42,059 bases of DNA from Actinomycetota bacterium (GCA_947489605.1 CANLEG010000005.1:1-42059); one strand, 5' to 3'. Counted from the first letter of the stretch, positions 9,212-19,381 are shown. Translations and numbers: made by a program. The notes: generated by a model not told the origin, from the letters alone.

Positions 9212-10148
9212 CTAATATAAGAACTAGCGCTAGCGGCAAAGTAATTAGAACTCCCAAGAGAGTTCCATTCAAGTCCTGACCGAGTTCTGCAAGATTTGCA
9301 AAGAGCATTGAAACTGAAAGCCCAATTGTTCCTAGCGTTCCTACAATGAATAAATCCTTTTTTTCGATAACCGGATGTCCCATAGTCTTCATTGCGATAA
9401 CTCCGAAAAGCCAGATTCCCAGTGGTTTTCCAAGTAGTCGAGCAACGATCAGCCCCAAAACTATTGGGCTAAACAATAAAACCGGGGTATTTTTCCAGGG
9501 AATCCATAGCGTTGTGATTATAAAAGCAGGAATTACGAAATAATTTATCACCGGAGTTAGTTTGTTTACCAACCACTCAGATTCCTTATGGTTGATTAAA
9601 AGCCCAAGAAGAACTCCAATTACTGTTGGGTGGATGCCACTGTCCTTGAACACGCCCCAGGTAATGAGCCCAATGAGCAGGGCGACAAGGGGAAACTTAG
9701 GCGCTGTTTTCCAGAAGAGAAGTAGCAGAAAAGCGCTTATTAGGATTCTTCGGAAATCAACATCATGATTGTAAACAACGGCAACAACGATAATAGATCC
9801 AATGTCATCCGCAATTGCGAGGGCTAAAAGAAAGCCACGAATTCGATTAGACACACTTCTCGCTAGTAGCGAGAGCGCAAGTAGAGCAAGAGGCAAATCT
9901 GTTGCCATTGGAACGCCCCAAGCAGATTCCGGAGCGGAACTATTTCTCGCAATCAAATAATAGATAAGTGCTGGAGCAATCATTCCGCCGATGGCTGCGG
10001 AGAAAGGGATGAGAAAGGAGAACCGTTTCCTAAACGCACCATCTAATATCTCAGCGCGCAGTTCGATTCCAGCAAGAAAAAAGAATAAGACCAGAGGTCC
10101 AGTTGTTATCCACTCTCTTGCTATCCCCATGAACTCCATTAATTCCAC
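9156..10148 (-). CDS. nhaA: Na+/H+ antiporter NhaA (short N-terminus)
   Basis: GVPMATDLPLALLAL, LALAIADDIGSIIVVA, LLGKPLGIWLFG; GTG start, in-frame TAG shortly upstream. Confidence 0.88.
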   Translation of the reverse strand: MELMEFMGIAREWITTGPLVLFFFLAGIELRAEILDGAFRKRFSFLIPFSAAIGGMIAPALIYYLIARNSSAPESAWGVPMATDLPLALLALSLLARSVSNRIRGFLLALAIADDIGSIIVVAVVYNHDVDFRRILISAFLLLLFWKTAPKFPLVALLIGLITWGVFKDSGIHPTVIGVLLGLLINHKESEWLVNKLTPVINYFVIPAFIITTLWIPWKNTPVLLFSPIVLGLIVARLLGKPLGIWLFGVIAMKTMGHPVIEKKDLFIVGTLGTIGLSVSMLFANLAELGQDLNGTLLGVLITLPLALVLILASAHLLKASRIQERNQGY

Positions 10149-10179
10149 GGCGATAATCTAACTTAAAACTAGCTTTTAA

Positions 10180-11772
10180 TTAATGGTGTCCGCCTTCGAG
10201 CGCTTCTGCTTCGCTCTCGGTTGGTGCAGGAACTTGTTCAACGTGAGCCTGGCTAAATCTTGCACGAATCTTGCCCTTGATACCTTGCGGATTTAGAACT
10301 CCATTTGCATCAGTTGCAGGAAGTAGAAGTGCTTTAGGTTGTTGATGTTGGGTAAGAGTGAATTTTTGCGCTGGTGTTAGCTCTTCATGAATTTCGACAA
10401 ATTCACCATGAGGAAGCATTACCAAGCGGCCAGTTTCGCGACCATGTAGGACCTTTTCGCGATCTGCGCGCTGCAATGAGAGACAGATTCGTTTAGTAAT
10501 TACAAAGACCAGTGGTGGAATAACGATTACACCTATGCGGGTAAACCACATGATCTGATTAATCGTTAGATGGAAGTTGGTTGCGATGATGTCGTTACCC
10601 CCATTAATTAACACGACCAAGATAAAAGAAAGTGACATCGCACCGATTGCAGTGCGGTTTGGATTATTACGTGGTCGATCTAGTAAATGATGTTCCTCTT
10701 TATCGCCAGTCATCCAAGATTCAATAAATGGATATAGGGCCATGAGAGTGAAAAGAATTCCTGGAATAATTAAGCCCGGAATTAAAATGTTCCAAGAAAT
10801 CGTGTAACCAAAGATGTAACTCTCAATTGGGGGAGCCATGCGAACTAAACCATCGAGCCAACCCATATAAAAATCGGGCTGTGAACCGGCAGAGATCTGC
10901 CCGGGGTTGTAGGGACCGTAGAGCCAAATGGGGTTAATGGATGCAACTGCGCCGAGTAAGGCCGTAACACCGAAGACAATAAAGAAGAAGCCGCCAGCTT
11001 TCGCCATATAAACCGGCATTAATGGATAACCAACAACATTTTTTTCAGTGCGACCTGGGCCAGGATATTGAGTGTGCTTCTGATACCAAACCAACATTAA
11101 GTGGATTGTAATAAGAGCTAAGAACGCTCCCGGAAGCAATAGAACGTGAACCGTATAGATTCTCGGGATAAATGCTTCACCTGGGAATGCACCACCGAAT
11201 GTAAAGAATGCAAGATAAGAACCGACAACAGGAAGGGCTTGAATAATTGCTTCCGCGATGCGAATTCCGGTTCCGGAGAGAAGATCATCTGGAAGTGAAT
11301 AACCAAGGAATCCTTCAACAATTCCGAGTGTTACAAGTCCGACTCCGATTAACCAGTTCGCTTCGCGAGGTTTGCGGAATGCACCAGTAAAGAAGACGCG
11401 CATTAAGTGCGCAATCATTCCAGCCATGAAAAGTAGCGCTGCCCAGTGATGAATCTGGCGCATCAATAATCCACCGCGAACATCGAATGAGATATGAAGA
11501 GTTGAGGCATATGCAGCAGACATCTTTATATCTTGAAGTGGTTCGTAACTTCCTTCGTAAACAACTTCTCGCTGTGAAGGGTCAAACCAGAAAGTTAGAA
11601 ATGTTCCGGAGAGCAGCAAGATAATGAAAGAGTAAAGAACGATCTCGCCCAACATAAATGACCAGTGGTCTGGGAAGACTTTGGTTAAATTCTTTCGTAG
11701 CCACTTTGCAGCGCCAGTACGGTCATCTACATAACTGGCAACATTGCCGCCAATGCGTTCTACTTTTTTCAT
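10180..11772 (-). CDS. qcrB: Cytochrome bc1 complex cytochrome b subunit
   Basis: RQIHHWAALLFMAGMIAHLMRVFFTGAFRKPRE, GYSLPDDLLSGTGIR, long C-terminal extension. Confidence 0.96.
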   Translation of the reverse strand: MKKVERIGGNVASYVDDRTGAAKWLRKNLTKVFPDHWSFMLGEIVLYSFIILLLSGTFLTFWFDPSQREVVYEGSYEPLQDIKMSAAYASTLHISFDVRGGLLMRQIHHWAALLFMAGMIAHLMRVFFTGAFRKPREANWLIGVGLVTLGIVEGFLGYSLPDDLLSGTGIRIAEAIIQALPVVGSYLAFFTFGGAFPGEAFIPRIYTVHVLLLPGAFLALITIHLMLVWYQKHTQYPGPGRTEKNVVGYPLMPVYMAKAGGFFFIVFGVTALLGAVASINPIWLYGPYNPGQISAGSQPDFYMGWLDGLVRMAPPIESYIFGYTISWNILIPGLIIPGILFTLMALYPFIESWMTGDKEEHHLLDRPRNNPNRTAIGAMSLSFILVVLINGGNDIIATNFHLTINQIMWFTRIGVIVIPPLVFVITKRICLSLQRADREKVLHGRETGRLVMLPHGEFVEIHEELTPAQKFTLTQHQQPKALLLPATDANGVLNPQGIKGKIRARFSQAHVEQVPAPTESEAEALEGGHH

Positions 11773-12761
11773 GATGAGCGCTCCCAGTAGCTAGGTCCGA
11801 CAGGTTCGTTAAATGGTTGTTGTGCTACTAAGTAGCCTTCAGCATCTACTGTGATTGCAAGTTGTGGAAGTGGTCTTGCTGAAGGACCAAAGATAACTTT
11901 GGCAGCGCGAGTAACATCAAATGTTGATTGATGGCAAGGACATAGCAGGTGCTTAGTCTGTTGTTCATAAAGTGCAACAGCGCATCCCATATGTGAACAA
12001 ATTTTCGAGAAGGCAATAATTCCATCGTGGGTCCAAGAGAGACGTTCTGGATTTAATTGGAATTCTGAAGGGCGAAGACGTATCAATAGAACGGCATCTT
12101 TCGCGATGTCATAAAGGTGGCGAACTTTTCCTGGCTCTAATTCAGGGAGAACCTGAGCAACAGCGCCAACTTCTAAATCCTCTGGACGAATCGGTCTATC
12201 ACCTGGATCTGTTACTAACCGAGTTCCTTTTTTCCAAGAAGTTTTCTCAAGATCTTTTCCTGGTAGTGGTCCTAAATCGCGAAGTAAAACAATCGGGGTT
12301 AGCGCCGAAACACCAAGTGCTAAACCAAGTGTGCGCTTAATCAAAGAGCGACGACCTAAGCCCGCTGCTCCTGCTTGCTCCTTAACAGTTCTGACAAAAT
12401 CTTCGCGGTCTTCATCGGGTGAACGAAATTCATGGCGCTCTGCAATTACTTCGGTATCTGGCATCAAATTTTTCGCCCAATGCGCCATGCCAAGGCCGAT
12501 AAATAAAAGTGAGAAGGCCATACCAAGACCGAGAAACAATTGGTGAGCATTTGTGCTTCCCATTATTGGAAGGAAGAAAAATATGTCATCTTTGATAAAA
12601 ATGTAAGCGTAAATTGCTAAGAAGGTTGATAGAGCAGAAAGAACAAAGAGAATCGCAACTTGTCGTTCTGCGCGATCCGCTGCCTTTGGATCTACATCAC
12701 TTTTGCGGTGAACATGTTCTGGTAAGCCAGGGTCTTGGAATTTCTGTATCTCTTTTGACAT
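11769..12761 (-). CDS. qcrA: Cytochrome bc1 complex Rieske iron-sulfur subunit
   Basis: CSHMGCAVALYEQQTKHLLCPCHQSTFD Rieske motifs; three N-terminal TM. Confidence 0.96.
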   Translation of the reverse strand: MSKEIQKFQDPGLPEHVHRKSDVDPKAADRAERQVAILFVLSALSTFLAIYAYIFIKDDIFFFLPIMGSTNAHQLFLGLGMAFSLLFIGLGMAHWAKNLMPDTEVIAERHEFRSPDEDREDFVRTVKEQAGAAGLGRRSLIKRTLGLALGVSALTPIVLLRDLGPLPGKDLEKTSWKKGTRLVTDPGDRPIRPEDLEVGAVAQVLPELEPGKVRHLYDIAKDAVLLIRLRPSEFQLNPERLSWTHDGIIAFSKICSHMGCAVALYEQQTKHLLCPCHQSTFDVTRAAKVIFGPSARPLPQLAITVDAEGYLVAQQPFNEPVGPSYWERSS

Positions 12762-12770
12762 TTATTTACC

Positions 12771-13586
12771 TTATTTCGCCTTCATAGTGAGCCACACAGC
12801 GATGCCGATCAATAATCCAAGTCCAAGCGTCCAAACCAAAAGTCCTTCAGTAACTGGACCAACACGACCGAGAGCAGCGCCGCCTAGGTTCGGTTCATTC
12901 TCGGCAGCCTTAACCCATTTGATAATCGAAAGTTTTTCTTCAGGAGTAATTGTTTTATCGCTGAACACTGGCATTGATTGTGGACCAGTAATCATTGCTT
13001 CATAAATATATTTAGCATCTACACCCATAAGAGTTGGTGCATATTTTCCTTGAGTAAGTGCGCCACCTTGACCTGCAAAGTTGTGACACATCGCGCAGTT
13101 AGTGCGGAAAAGTTCGCCGCCTTCTGCAGTGTTACCGTCTCGTTCATAAGTTAACTGGGCTTCATTAATGATGTCTGGGCCAGGTGCAAGTGAGGCAACA
13201 TATGCAGCAAGAGCCGCAGTTTCTTCTTCGTTATAAATCGGTTGCTTTCGCATCGCTTGTTGGCTCATTTCCGCCAAGGGCATACGTCCAGTTCCAACTT
13301 GGAAATCAACAGATGCGGCTCCAACGCCGATGAGCGCTGGCGCAATTCCGCCACCTTCTAAATTCAAACCGTGACAAGTTGAACAACCTAGATTGAAAAT
13401 TCGCTTTCCTTCTTCAATCAAAGTTGATTTTGCCGTGGTCTCCATCTTGCTGGAATTAGGTAATGCACTAGCAACTTGGAAAGTTGTTCCCATTGTTATC
13501 AGTGCAACGATAAGAAGCGCCGGACCCGCGAAACGATGACGGCGATAGCGGGAGAGCTTCTTGATTCCTGAGTTCATTTTTTCCAT
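12771..13586 (-). CDS. qcrC: Cytochrome bc1 complex diheme cytochrome c subunit
   Basis: Two heme motifs CSTCHG and CAMCHN; C-terminal TM anchor. Confidence 0.95.
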   Translation of the reverse strand: MEKMNSGIKKLSRYRRHRFAGPALLIVALITMGTTFQVASALPNSSKMETTAKSTLIEEGKRIFNLGCSTCHGLNLEGGGIAPALIGVGAASVDFQVGTGRMPLAEMSQQAMRKQPIYNEEETAALAAYVASLAPGPDIINEAQLTYERDGNTAEGGELFRTNCAMCHNFAGQGGALTQGKYAPTLMGVDAKYIYEAMITGPQSMPVFSDKTITPEEKLSIIKWVKAAENEPNLGGAALGRVGPVTEGLLVWTLGLGLLIGIAVWLTMKAK

Positions 13587-13605
13587 TCTTTTAATTCACC
13601 TGGTC

Positions 13606-14238
13606 TTACTTAATCAAATAGATAGTTGCGAAAAGTGCGATCCAAACTACGTCCACAAAGTGCCAATAATATGAAACTACTATCGCGGTCTGTGCTTGTT
13701 TATGTCCGAATTTTTGGGCGCGGAATGTTCTAATCATTACGATCAAGAATGCGATTAAACCGCCAGTCACGTGCATTCCGTGGAAACCGGTTGTCATATA
13801 GAAAACAGAACCATAAGCATTAGAGGAGAGAGTCAAACTTTCTTGGACTAGATGCGCATATTCATAAACTTGACCGCCGATGAAAAATGCGCCCATTAAG
13901 AAAGTTAGCGCGAACCATTCACGCATTCCCCATTTACTAAATTGAAATATGGAACCGGTTCGCTTCGCTTGAAAACGTTCAGCAGCAAAAACACCAAATT
14001 GGCAGGTAACGGATGATAGAACTAAGACAGTTGTGTTTGCGGCAGCGAATGGAATTGCAAGTAAGCCGGTTGACTCAAGCCAAATGTCTGGACCTTGAAC
14101 TGCGCGAGTTGTGAAATACATTGCGAAGAGCGCTGCGAAGAACATCAACTCACTTGATAGCCAGACGATGGTTCCGACCGCAACTAAGTTGGGGCGATTT
14201 ATCCTCTGTGAAGTAAGTGGCGCAGCTGCTGTTGTCAT
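13606..14238 (-). CDS. ctaE: Cytochrome c oxidase subunit III
   Basis: [48 protein letters not shown]; internal Met MTTAAAPL chosen as start (ORF extends to 14295). Confidence 0.94.
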   Translation of the reverse strand: MTTAAAPLTSQRINRPNLVAVGTIVWLSSELMFFAALFAMYFTTRAVQGPDIWLESTGLLAIPFAAANTTVLVLSSVTCQFGVFAAERFQAKRTGSIFQFSKWGMREWFALTFLMGAFFIGGQVYEYAHLVQESLTLSSNAYGSVFYMTTGFHGMHVTGGLIAFLIVMIRTFRAQKFGHKQAQTAIVVSYYWHFVDVVWIALFATIYLIK

Positions 14239-14386
14239 AGGAGGATTATTCCCGATTCGCGGGGGAAATGAGATATTTAGGCGCCCGGACAGCACTCACT
14301 TCTGGTGAATCTCATCACGAAGAAGGCTCGGCAGATCTCAGAATTTTTCGAATAATCGAAGGTTATTGATGGTTAGAATTCCCCAC

Positions 14387-14797
14387 ATGACATCAGGGAA
14401 AAATCTGACAATCGCTCTTTATTCCGACGACTCTTCGGTCCGTTCTTCAATTATCACCGCACTTGGGCGCAGAGTTTCCGCTGACCTTCCAGAACACAAG
14501 ATTGTTGAATTCGCGACTGGCCCTGCTCTCCGGCTGTATCTCGATTCCAAGCAGAAGGTAGATCTTTTTATTCTTGATGGCGAGGCAGTACCTGAAGGCG
14601 GACTGGGTCTGGCTCGTCAATTGAAGGACGAAGTTTTCAATTGTCCACCAGTTCTAGTAATCACGGGAAGAATTCAAGATAACTGGTTAGCTGCTTGGTC
14701 AAAAGCCGAAGATGCGATTCTTCACCCAATTGACCCTTTTACCTTGGCCTCAAAAGTGGCAGCGCTGCTTCAAGATAAAAGAATTATTAGCGCATAA
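14387..14797 (+). CDS. Response-regulator receiver-like protein
   Basis: LTIALYSDDSSVRSSIITALG ... VDLFILDGEA ... PPVLVITGR ... DAILHPIDPFTLASKVAALL, receiver-like fold pattern without output domain. Confidence 0.6.
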   Translation: MTSGKNLTIALYSDDSSVRSSIITALGRRVSADLPEHKIVEFATGPALRLYLDSKQKVDLFILDGEAVPEGGLGLARQLKDEVFNCPPVLVITGRIQDNWLAAWSKAEDAILHPIDPFTLASKVAALLQDKRIISA

Positions 14798-15398
14798 ATT
14801 TTTTAAATTCTGAAATTGAAAAAACCTTAAAACCAGCAAGCCTTTCAATTAATTTGTGCAGGACTTCAACCGTGGTTTTTACATCATCTAGCGCCCTGTG
14901 ATTTGGTAGCGCTTGGGTATCGAAAAACTGTGAAAGCGTTCCCAGTTTGTAATTCAAAATCTCGGAGCGATCAATTACTCGCCTTGCCAATTTAACGGTA
15001 TCGATTACTTCATATTTGGGCCATTCGATCGCAAGTGACGCTGCCGCGGCCTTGAGAAATCCAAGATCAAAAGGCGCATTGTGAGCAACCAAATGGATAT
15101 CTTCATGCCGATCAACGAACTTTATAAAGTCCGGAAATACCTCATCAATTAGGGGAGCATCAATCAGCATTTCGTCGGTGATTCCGGTCAGATTAACAAT
15201 GTATTCAGGCAACGGTACTTGGGGATTTACAAAGGTTGAAAACTCTCCTAGAACTTCGCCGCCTCGCACTGCGATTGCACCGATTTCTGTGATGCCACAA
15301 CCTTGTTGAGGTGAAGCACCAGTGGTCTCTAAATCCAAAACTATAAATGTTACTTGGGCCAAAGTTTTTTGGTTTAGAGATTTCAAGTTAGCGGCCAT
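14787..15398 (-). CDS. DnaQ-like 3'-5' exonuclease (Pol III epsilon family)
   Basis: FIVLDLETTGASPQQGCGITEIGAIAV, LVAHNAPFDLGFL, NHRALDDVKTT. Confidence 0.9.
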   Translation of the reverse strand: MAANLKSLNQKTLAQVTFIVLDLETTGASPQQGCGITEIGAIAVRGGEVLGEFSTFVNPQVPLPEYIVNLTGITDEMLIDAPLIDEVFPDFIKFVDRHEDIHLVAHNAPFDLGFLKAAAASLAIEWPKYEVIDTVKLARRVIDRSEILNYKLGTLSQFFDTQALPNHRALDDVKTTVEVLHKLIERLAGFKVFSISEFKKFMR

Positions 15399-15427
15399 GC
15401 GTTAATGATACGAAGACGCACTGACAT

Positions 15428-16573
15428 CTAGCGGTTTGCCTTCAGTCCAGAAACTGCTTGAAGTGCAATCAAGCAAACAATCAAATATGTGGCTGATATC
15501 CAGCTATCTGTTAGTGCATATGAATATCCAATAACTAATGGGAATATCGCCGCAATGCAATATCCAATTCCCTGAGCCATGGATGAAAGATGACTTGTCG
15601 CAGCAAGGCTTGGTGATTTCATCGCAATTAAACCTAAGGCCAATGGCAGCGCTGCATGGGTAGTAGAGATCAATAACAGCGCCGGAATTGTCCAACTATT
15701 CGATAAGTATGTGAGCCCCAAGAATCCTGCAATACCAGGAACTGATGTCGCAAGAATTGCTCTCTGTAAATTTTCACCTTTGCTGAAAACCAACGGCAGA
15801 ATTAAAGTTAAAGCAAAACCACAGAGCGTCGAAAGCCCGAAAAGTGCCCCAGCTTCGGCGGCGGAATAATCTTTATCCATCAACATCTTCGGCATCCAAG
15901 CCACTTGGGTATAGAAAGTTGCTGACTGAACTCCCATGTAAATTGAAACGAGCCAAGCTTTTTTCGACCTTAACAATTCTTTAAAATGATTTTCGTGGGA
16001 ATCGGGCATTGGTTGCGCTTTTCGTAATAACGGAATCCAAATCAATGCGACCAATATTGCAGGAATGGCCCAGACCGAGATACCGAATTTCCAATTACCT
16101 CCGAAATAATTTGCAATCGGAATTGAAAGTCCGGCGCCAAGTGAGGCCATCAGTGCAAGAACGGCCGAATAAATTGGCATGACTGTTGTTATTTTTTTCG
16201 GATAATCCCGACGGACCAACGCCGGGGTAACAATATTTAAGATTGCAATGCTGACGCCAAGAATAATTGTTAATCCGAAGAGCAGCGAATTAGAGCCCAA
16301 AGTTCGAAAAATAGTTGCCGCGGCTAGGGCGAGGAGTGCGAATACGATTAATTGTTCTGTCTTTATCTTTCGGAAAATTCTCAGACTAGGCAGTGGAGCA
16401 GCCAATGCGAAACAAATCACGGGGATTGCGGTTAAGAAACCGAATTGAATAATTCCCAAATTTTGGCTTCCGCGAATCGCATCAATCTGAGGGCCGATAC
16501 TTGTTATAGGGGAGCGAATACACCCAGCGATTGCCACCAGGGCGATCAGTTCAATGTGCCGTGAGATCTTCAT
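15428..16573 (-). CDS. MFS transporter, CynX/NimT-like
   Basis: 12-TM hydrophobic pattern; IRSPITSIGPQIDAIR N-terminus. Confidence 0.8.
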   Translation of the reverse strand: MKISRHIELIALVAIAGCIRSPITSIGPQIDAIRGSQNLGIIQFGFLTAIPVICFALAAPLPSLRIFRKIKTEQLIVFALLALAAATIFRTLGSNSLLFGLTIILGVSIAILNIVTPALVRRDYPKKITTVMPIYSAVLALMASLGAGLSIPIANYFGGNWKFGISVWAIPAILVALIWIPLLRKAQPMPDSHENHFKELLRSKKAWLVSIYMGVQSATFYTQVAWMPKMLMDKDYSAAEAGALFGLSTLCGFALTLILPLVFSKGENLQRAILATSVPGIAGFLGLTYLSNSWTIPALLLISTTHAALPLALGLIAMKSPSLAATSHLSSMAQGIGYCIAAIFPLVIGYSYALTDSWISATYLIVCLIALQAVSGLKANR

Positions 16574-16739
16574 TCAGGCAGTATAAATCGCATTTTTCGC
16601 ATTTTTCCGAAGTAACTTTAAACCGCTAGTTGAGAGTTTGTTATCAAAACATCGCCCCGCGAAACTTGCATGCAATATGCGAAAGTGTAGGGTTTCTCCA
16701 ACATCAATCCCTTGTTAAAGGGTTAATTCAGGAGGCGCT

Positions 16740-17783
16740 TTGAAAAAGTCACTAAAGCTTATTGCGATAGCTGCATCTCTAACACTTATCACAGGTGTTG
16801 CAGTTGCTCCTTCAGCACAGGCAGCAAAAATTAAGTTATGTCTTGCCCTAGATACTGGCGGCGTAGACGATCGTTCATTCAACCAAGGTGCATGGGCTGG
16901 TGCACAGGCTTCAGCAGGCTTTGCAGATGCGGAATATCTTGCAGCGGCATCATCTGCAGACTTTGCTCCAAACATCAAGGCATTTGTTGACAAGAAATGT
17001 CAATTAATCATTGGTGTTGGCTTTGCAATTAGCAGCGAAATTGTTAAATCAGCAAAGGCAAATCCAAAGATTGCATACGCTGTTGTTGATGATGCCGGCG
17101 CAGATTGCGATGCAAACTTCAACTGCAAGCCAGTCAAGAATGTTAAGGGCCTTACTTTCCAGACAGATGAAGCTGCGTTCTTGGCAGGTTACCTATCTGC
17201 AGGAATGACTAAGACCGGAAAAGTTGCAACATATGGTGGTGCGCCTTACCCATCAGTTACAATTTTCATGGATGGATACGTTCGTGGTGTTGATTACTAC
17301 AACAAAGTTAAGGGCAAGAAAGTTTCTGTTCTAGGTTGGAACACAACCTCAAAGACCGGTTCATTTGTTGGTAACTTCTCAGACCAAAATGCAGCCCTAA
17401 CGTTGTCAAAGGGTTTTGAACAACAAGGTGCAGACATCATCCTTCCAGTTGGTGGAAGCCTTGGTGCTCCTTATGCAGCAGCAAACGAGAAGACTAAGAA
17501 AGCTCTAACAATCTGGGTTGACACAGATGGTTATGGACTTCTTCCAGCTGGTAAATCAACCCTTTTAACAACTGTGGTCAAGGAAATTGGCGCATCAATC
17601 AAGTCAGTTGCAAAGGATGTTGCAGATAAGAAGTTCACTGGTGCTTCTTATGTTGGAACTCTAAAGAACAAGGGTGTTTCACTTGCTCCTTATCACGATC
17701 TAAGTTCACGAGTTCCAGGACAACTGAAACTGGAAGTTCGTAAGATCAGAGATCAAATAATCGCAGGAACCTTAAAGATATAG
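16740..17783 (+). CDS. BMP-family (nucleoside) ABC transporter substrate-binding protein
   Basis: TTG start with AGGAGG upstream; signal peptide; LALDTGGVDDRSFNQGAWAG, VGFAISSEIVKSAK typical of BMP/Med family. Confidence 0.92.
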   Translation: MKKSLKLIAIAASLTLITGVAVAPSAQAAKIKLCLALDTGGVDDRSFNQGAWAGAQASAGFADAEYLAAASSADFAPNIKAFVDKKCQLIIGVGFAISSEIVKSAKANPKIAYAVVDDAGADCDANFNCKPVKNVKGLTFQTDEAAFLAGYLSAGMTKTGKVATYGGAPYPSVTIFMDGYVRGVDYYNKVKGKKVSVLGWNTTSKTGSFVGNFSDQNAALTLSKGFEQQGADIILPVGGSLGAPYAAANEKTKKALTIWVDTDGYGLLPAGKSTLLTTVVKEIGASIKSVAKDVADKKFTGASYVGTLKNKGVSLAPYHDLSSRVPGQLKLEVRKIRDQIIAGTLKI

Positions 17784-17800
17784 GTATACGTTAGCAAGCC

Positions 17801-17844
17801 AAAAACAGGGGGCTCCGAGCAATCGGGCCTCCTGTTTTTTGTTT
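17801..17844 (+). terminator. Intrinsic terminator between the substrate-binding protein and ABC ATPase genes
   Basis: AAACAGGGGGCTCCGA-gcaa-TCGGGCCTCCTGTTTTTT: long stem with one bulge and one wobble, T tract. Confidence 0.85.
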
Positions 17845-17866
17845 CATTAATCGGTAGGATTCCAGA

Positions 17867-19381
17867 GTGTCATTAGAATTAAAGGCAATTACAAAAACAT
17901 TTGGTTCGTTAACTGCTAACGACTCAATTAACTTGAAGGTTGAAACTGGCCAGATTCATGCAATCCTCGGTGAAAATGGCGCAGGTAAATCCACCTTAAT
18001 GAATATCGTTTATGGCTTATTGAGAGCCGATTCTGGTGAAATTTTAATTGATGGAAAAAAGGTTGAGATCTCTGAACCTAGCGATGCTCTAAACGTTGGC
18101 ATCGGAATGGTCCACCAACACTTCATGTTGATTCCAGTATTCACTGTTGCCGAGAACATCATGTTGGGCCATGAGAAATCAAGTAAGTTTAGAGTTTTGG
18201 ATTTGGATCAAGCGCGTGCTGCTATCCGAACGATTTCAGAGGATTTTGGTCTGCAAGTAGATCCAGACGCCGTAGTGGAAACACTTCCTGTTGGCATCCA
18301 GCAAAAAGTGGAAATTATTAAGGCGCTTATTTATGAAGCCAAAGTCCTAATTTTGGATGAACCAACCGCAGTATTGACCCCGCAGGAAACCGACGAACTC
18401 TTAAACACCATGCGTGATTTAAAGAGCAAAGGAACTTCAATTATATTTATCACTCACAAGTTGCGGGAAGTCCGTGCGGTTGCGGATCAAATTACAATTA
18501 TTCGTCGCGGAAAAGTAATTGGTGCGGTTTCACCGACGACCTCAGAAGCGGAATTAGCGTCAATGATGGTTGGCCGTGCCGTTGATCTAGCTCCGGCCAA
18601 ATACCAGCACGAAACCGGCGGCGCAATTCTTGAAGTTAAGAACCTAACAGTTCGAGATGCACTTGGAACTCCAATAGTTAAGGGCGTCAATTTCCACGTA
18701 AATTCTGGGGAAGTTCTAGCGGTTGCAGGAGTTCAAGGTAATGGTCAATCCGAACTAGCAAGAGCTCTTATTAATTTAGAAGAGCATATTGAAGGATCAA
18801 TTCTCTTGGATGGAAAAGAAATCAGGGGAGCCAGCATTAAGGATTCGCTACATGCAGGTATCGCATTTATACCGGAGTCTCGCGAGCTTGATGGAGTAAT
18901 TGGAAGTTTCTCTATCGCGGAAAACCTAATTTTAGATTTACATGGACAGGCTCCATATTCGAAGGGTATAAATCTTTCAGCAAAAGTTGTTCATTCCGAA
19001 GCTGAGAAGCGGGTTACTGAGTTCGATATTAGAACTCAATCAATCATGGATGCAGTCTCAACCCTTTCAGGTGGAAACAAGCAGAAAGTTGTAATCGCAC
19101 GCGAGCTTTCACGCCCAATTAAAGTCCTTGTTGCTTCGCAACCAACTCGAGGCTTAGATGTAGGTTCGATTGAATTTGTGCATGAAAGAATTTTGGCCGA
19201 AAGAGATGCTGGCCGCGGAGTAATTCTTTTCAGTACCGAATTAGATGAAGTTATGGCTCTCGCTGATCGAATTGCTGTTATGTATCGTGGTGAAATTCTG
19301 GATATCGTTCATTCAAATGTAACTCGGGAAGAACTTGGACTTTTGATGGCTGGCGTTACTTCTGCGAAAGCTGGTGCTTGA
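17867..19381 (+). CDS. ABC transporter ATP-binding protein (two nucleotide-binding domains, nucleoside type)
   Basis: GENGAGKSTLMNIVYG, ILDEPTAVLTPQE, LSGGNKQKVVIAREL. Confidence 0.94.
   Translation: MSLELKAITKTFGSLTANDSINLKVETGQIHAILGENGAGKSTLMNIVYGLLRADSGEILIDGKKVEISEPSDALNVGIGMVHQHFMLIPVFTVAENIMLGHEKSSKFRVLDLDQARAAIRTISEDFGLQVDPDAVVETLPVGIQQKVEIIKALIYEAKVLILDEPTAVLTPQETDELLNTMRDLKSKGTSIIFITHKLREVRAVADQITIIRRGKVIGAVSPTTSEAELASMMVGRAVDLAPAKYQHETGGAILEVKNLTVRDALGTPIVKGVNFHVNSGEVLAVAGVQGNGQSELARALINLEEHIEGSILLDGKEIRGASIKDSLHAGIAFIPESRELDGVIGSFSIAENLILDLHGQAPYSKGINLSAKVVHSEAEKRVTEFDIRTQSIMDAVSTLSGGNKQKVVIARELSRPIKVLVASQPTRGLDVGSIEFVHERILAERDAGRGVILFSTELDEVMALADRIAVMYRGEILDIVHSNVTREELGLLMAGVTSAKAGA

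Noticed and set aside
14366-14797. Treating the receiver-like protein as a full two-component response regulator
   Set aside because: No DNA-binding output domain, no adjacent histidine kinase; only a single receiver-like domain is supported
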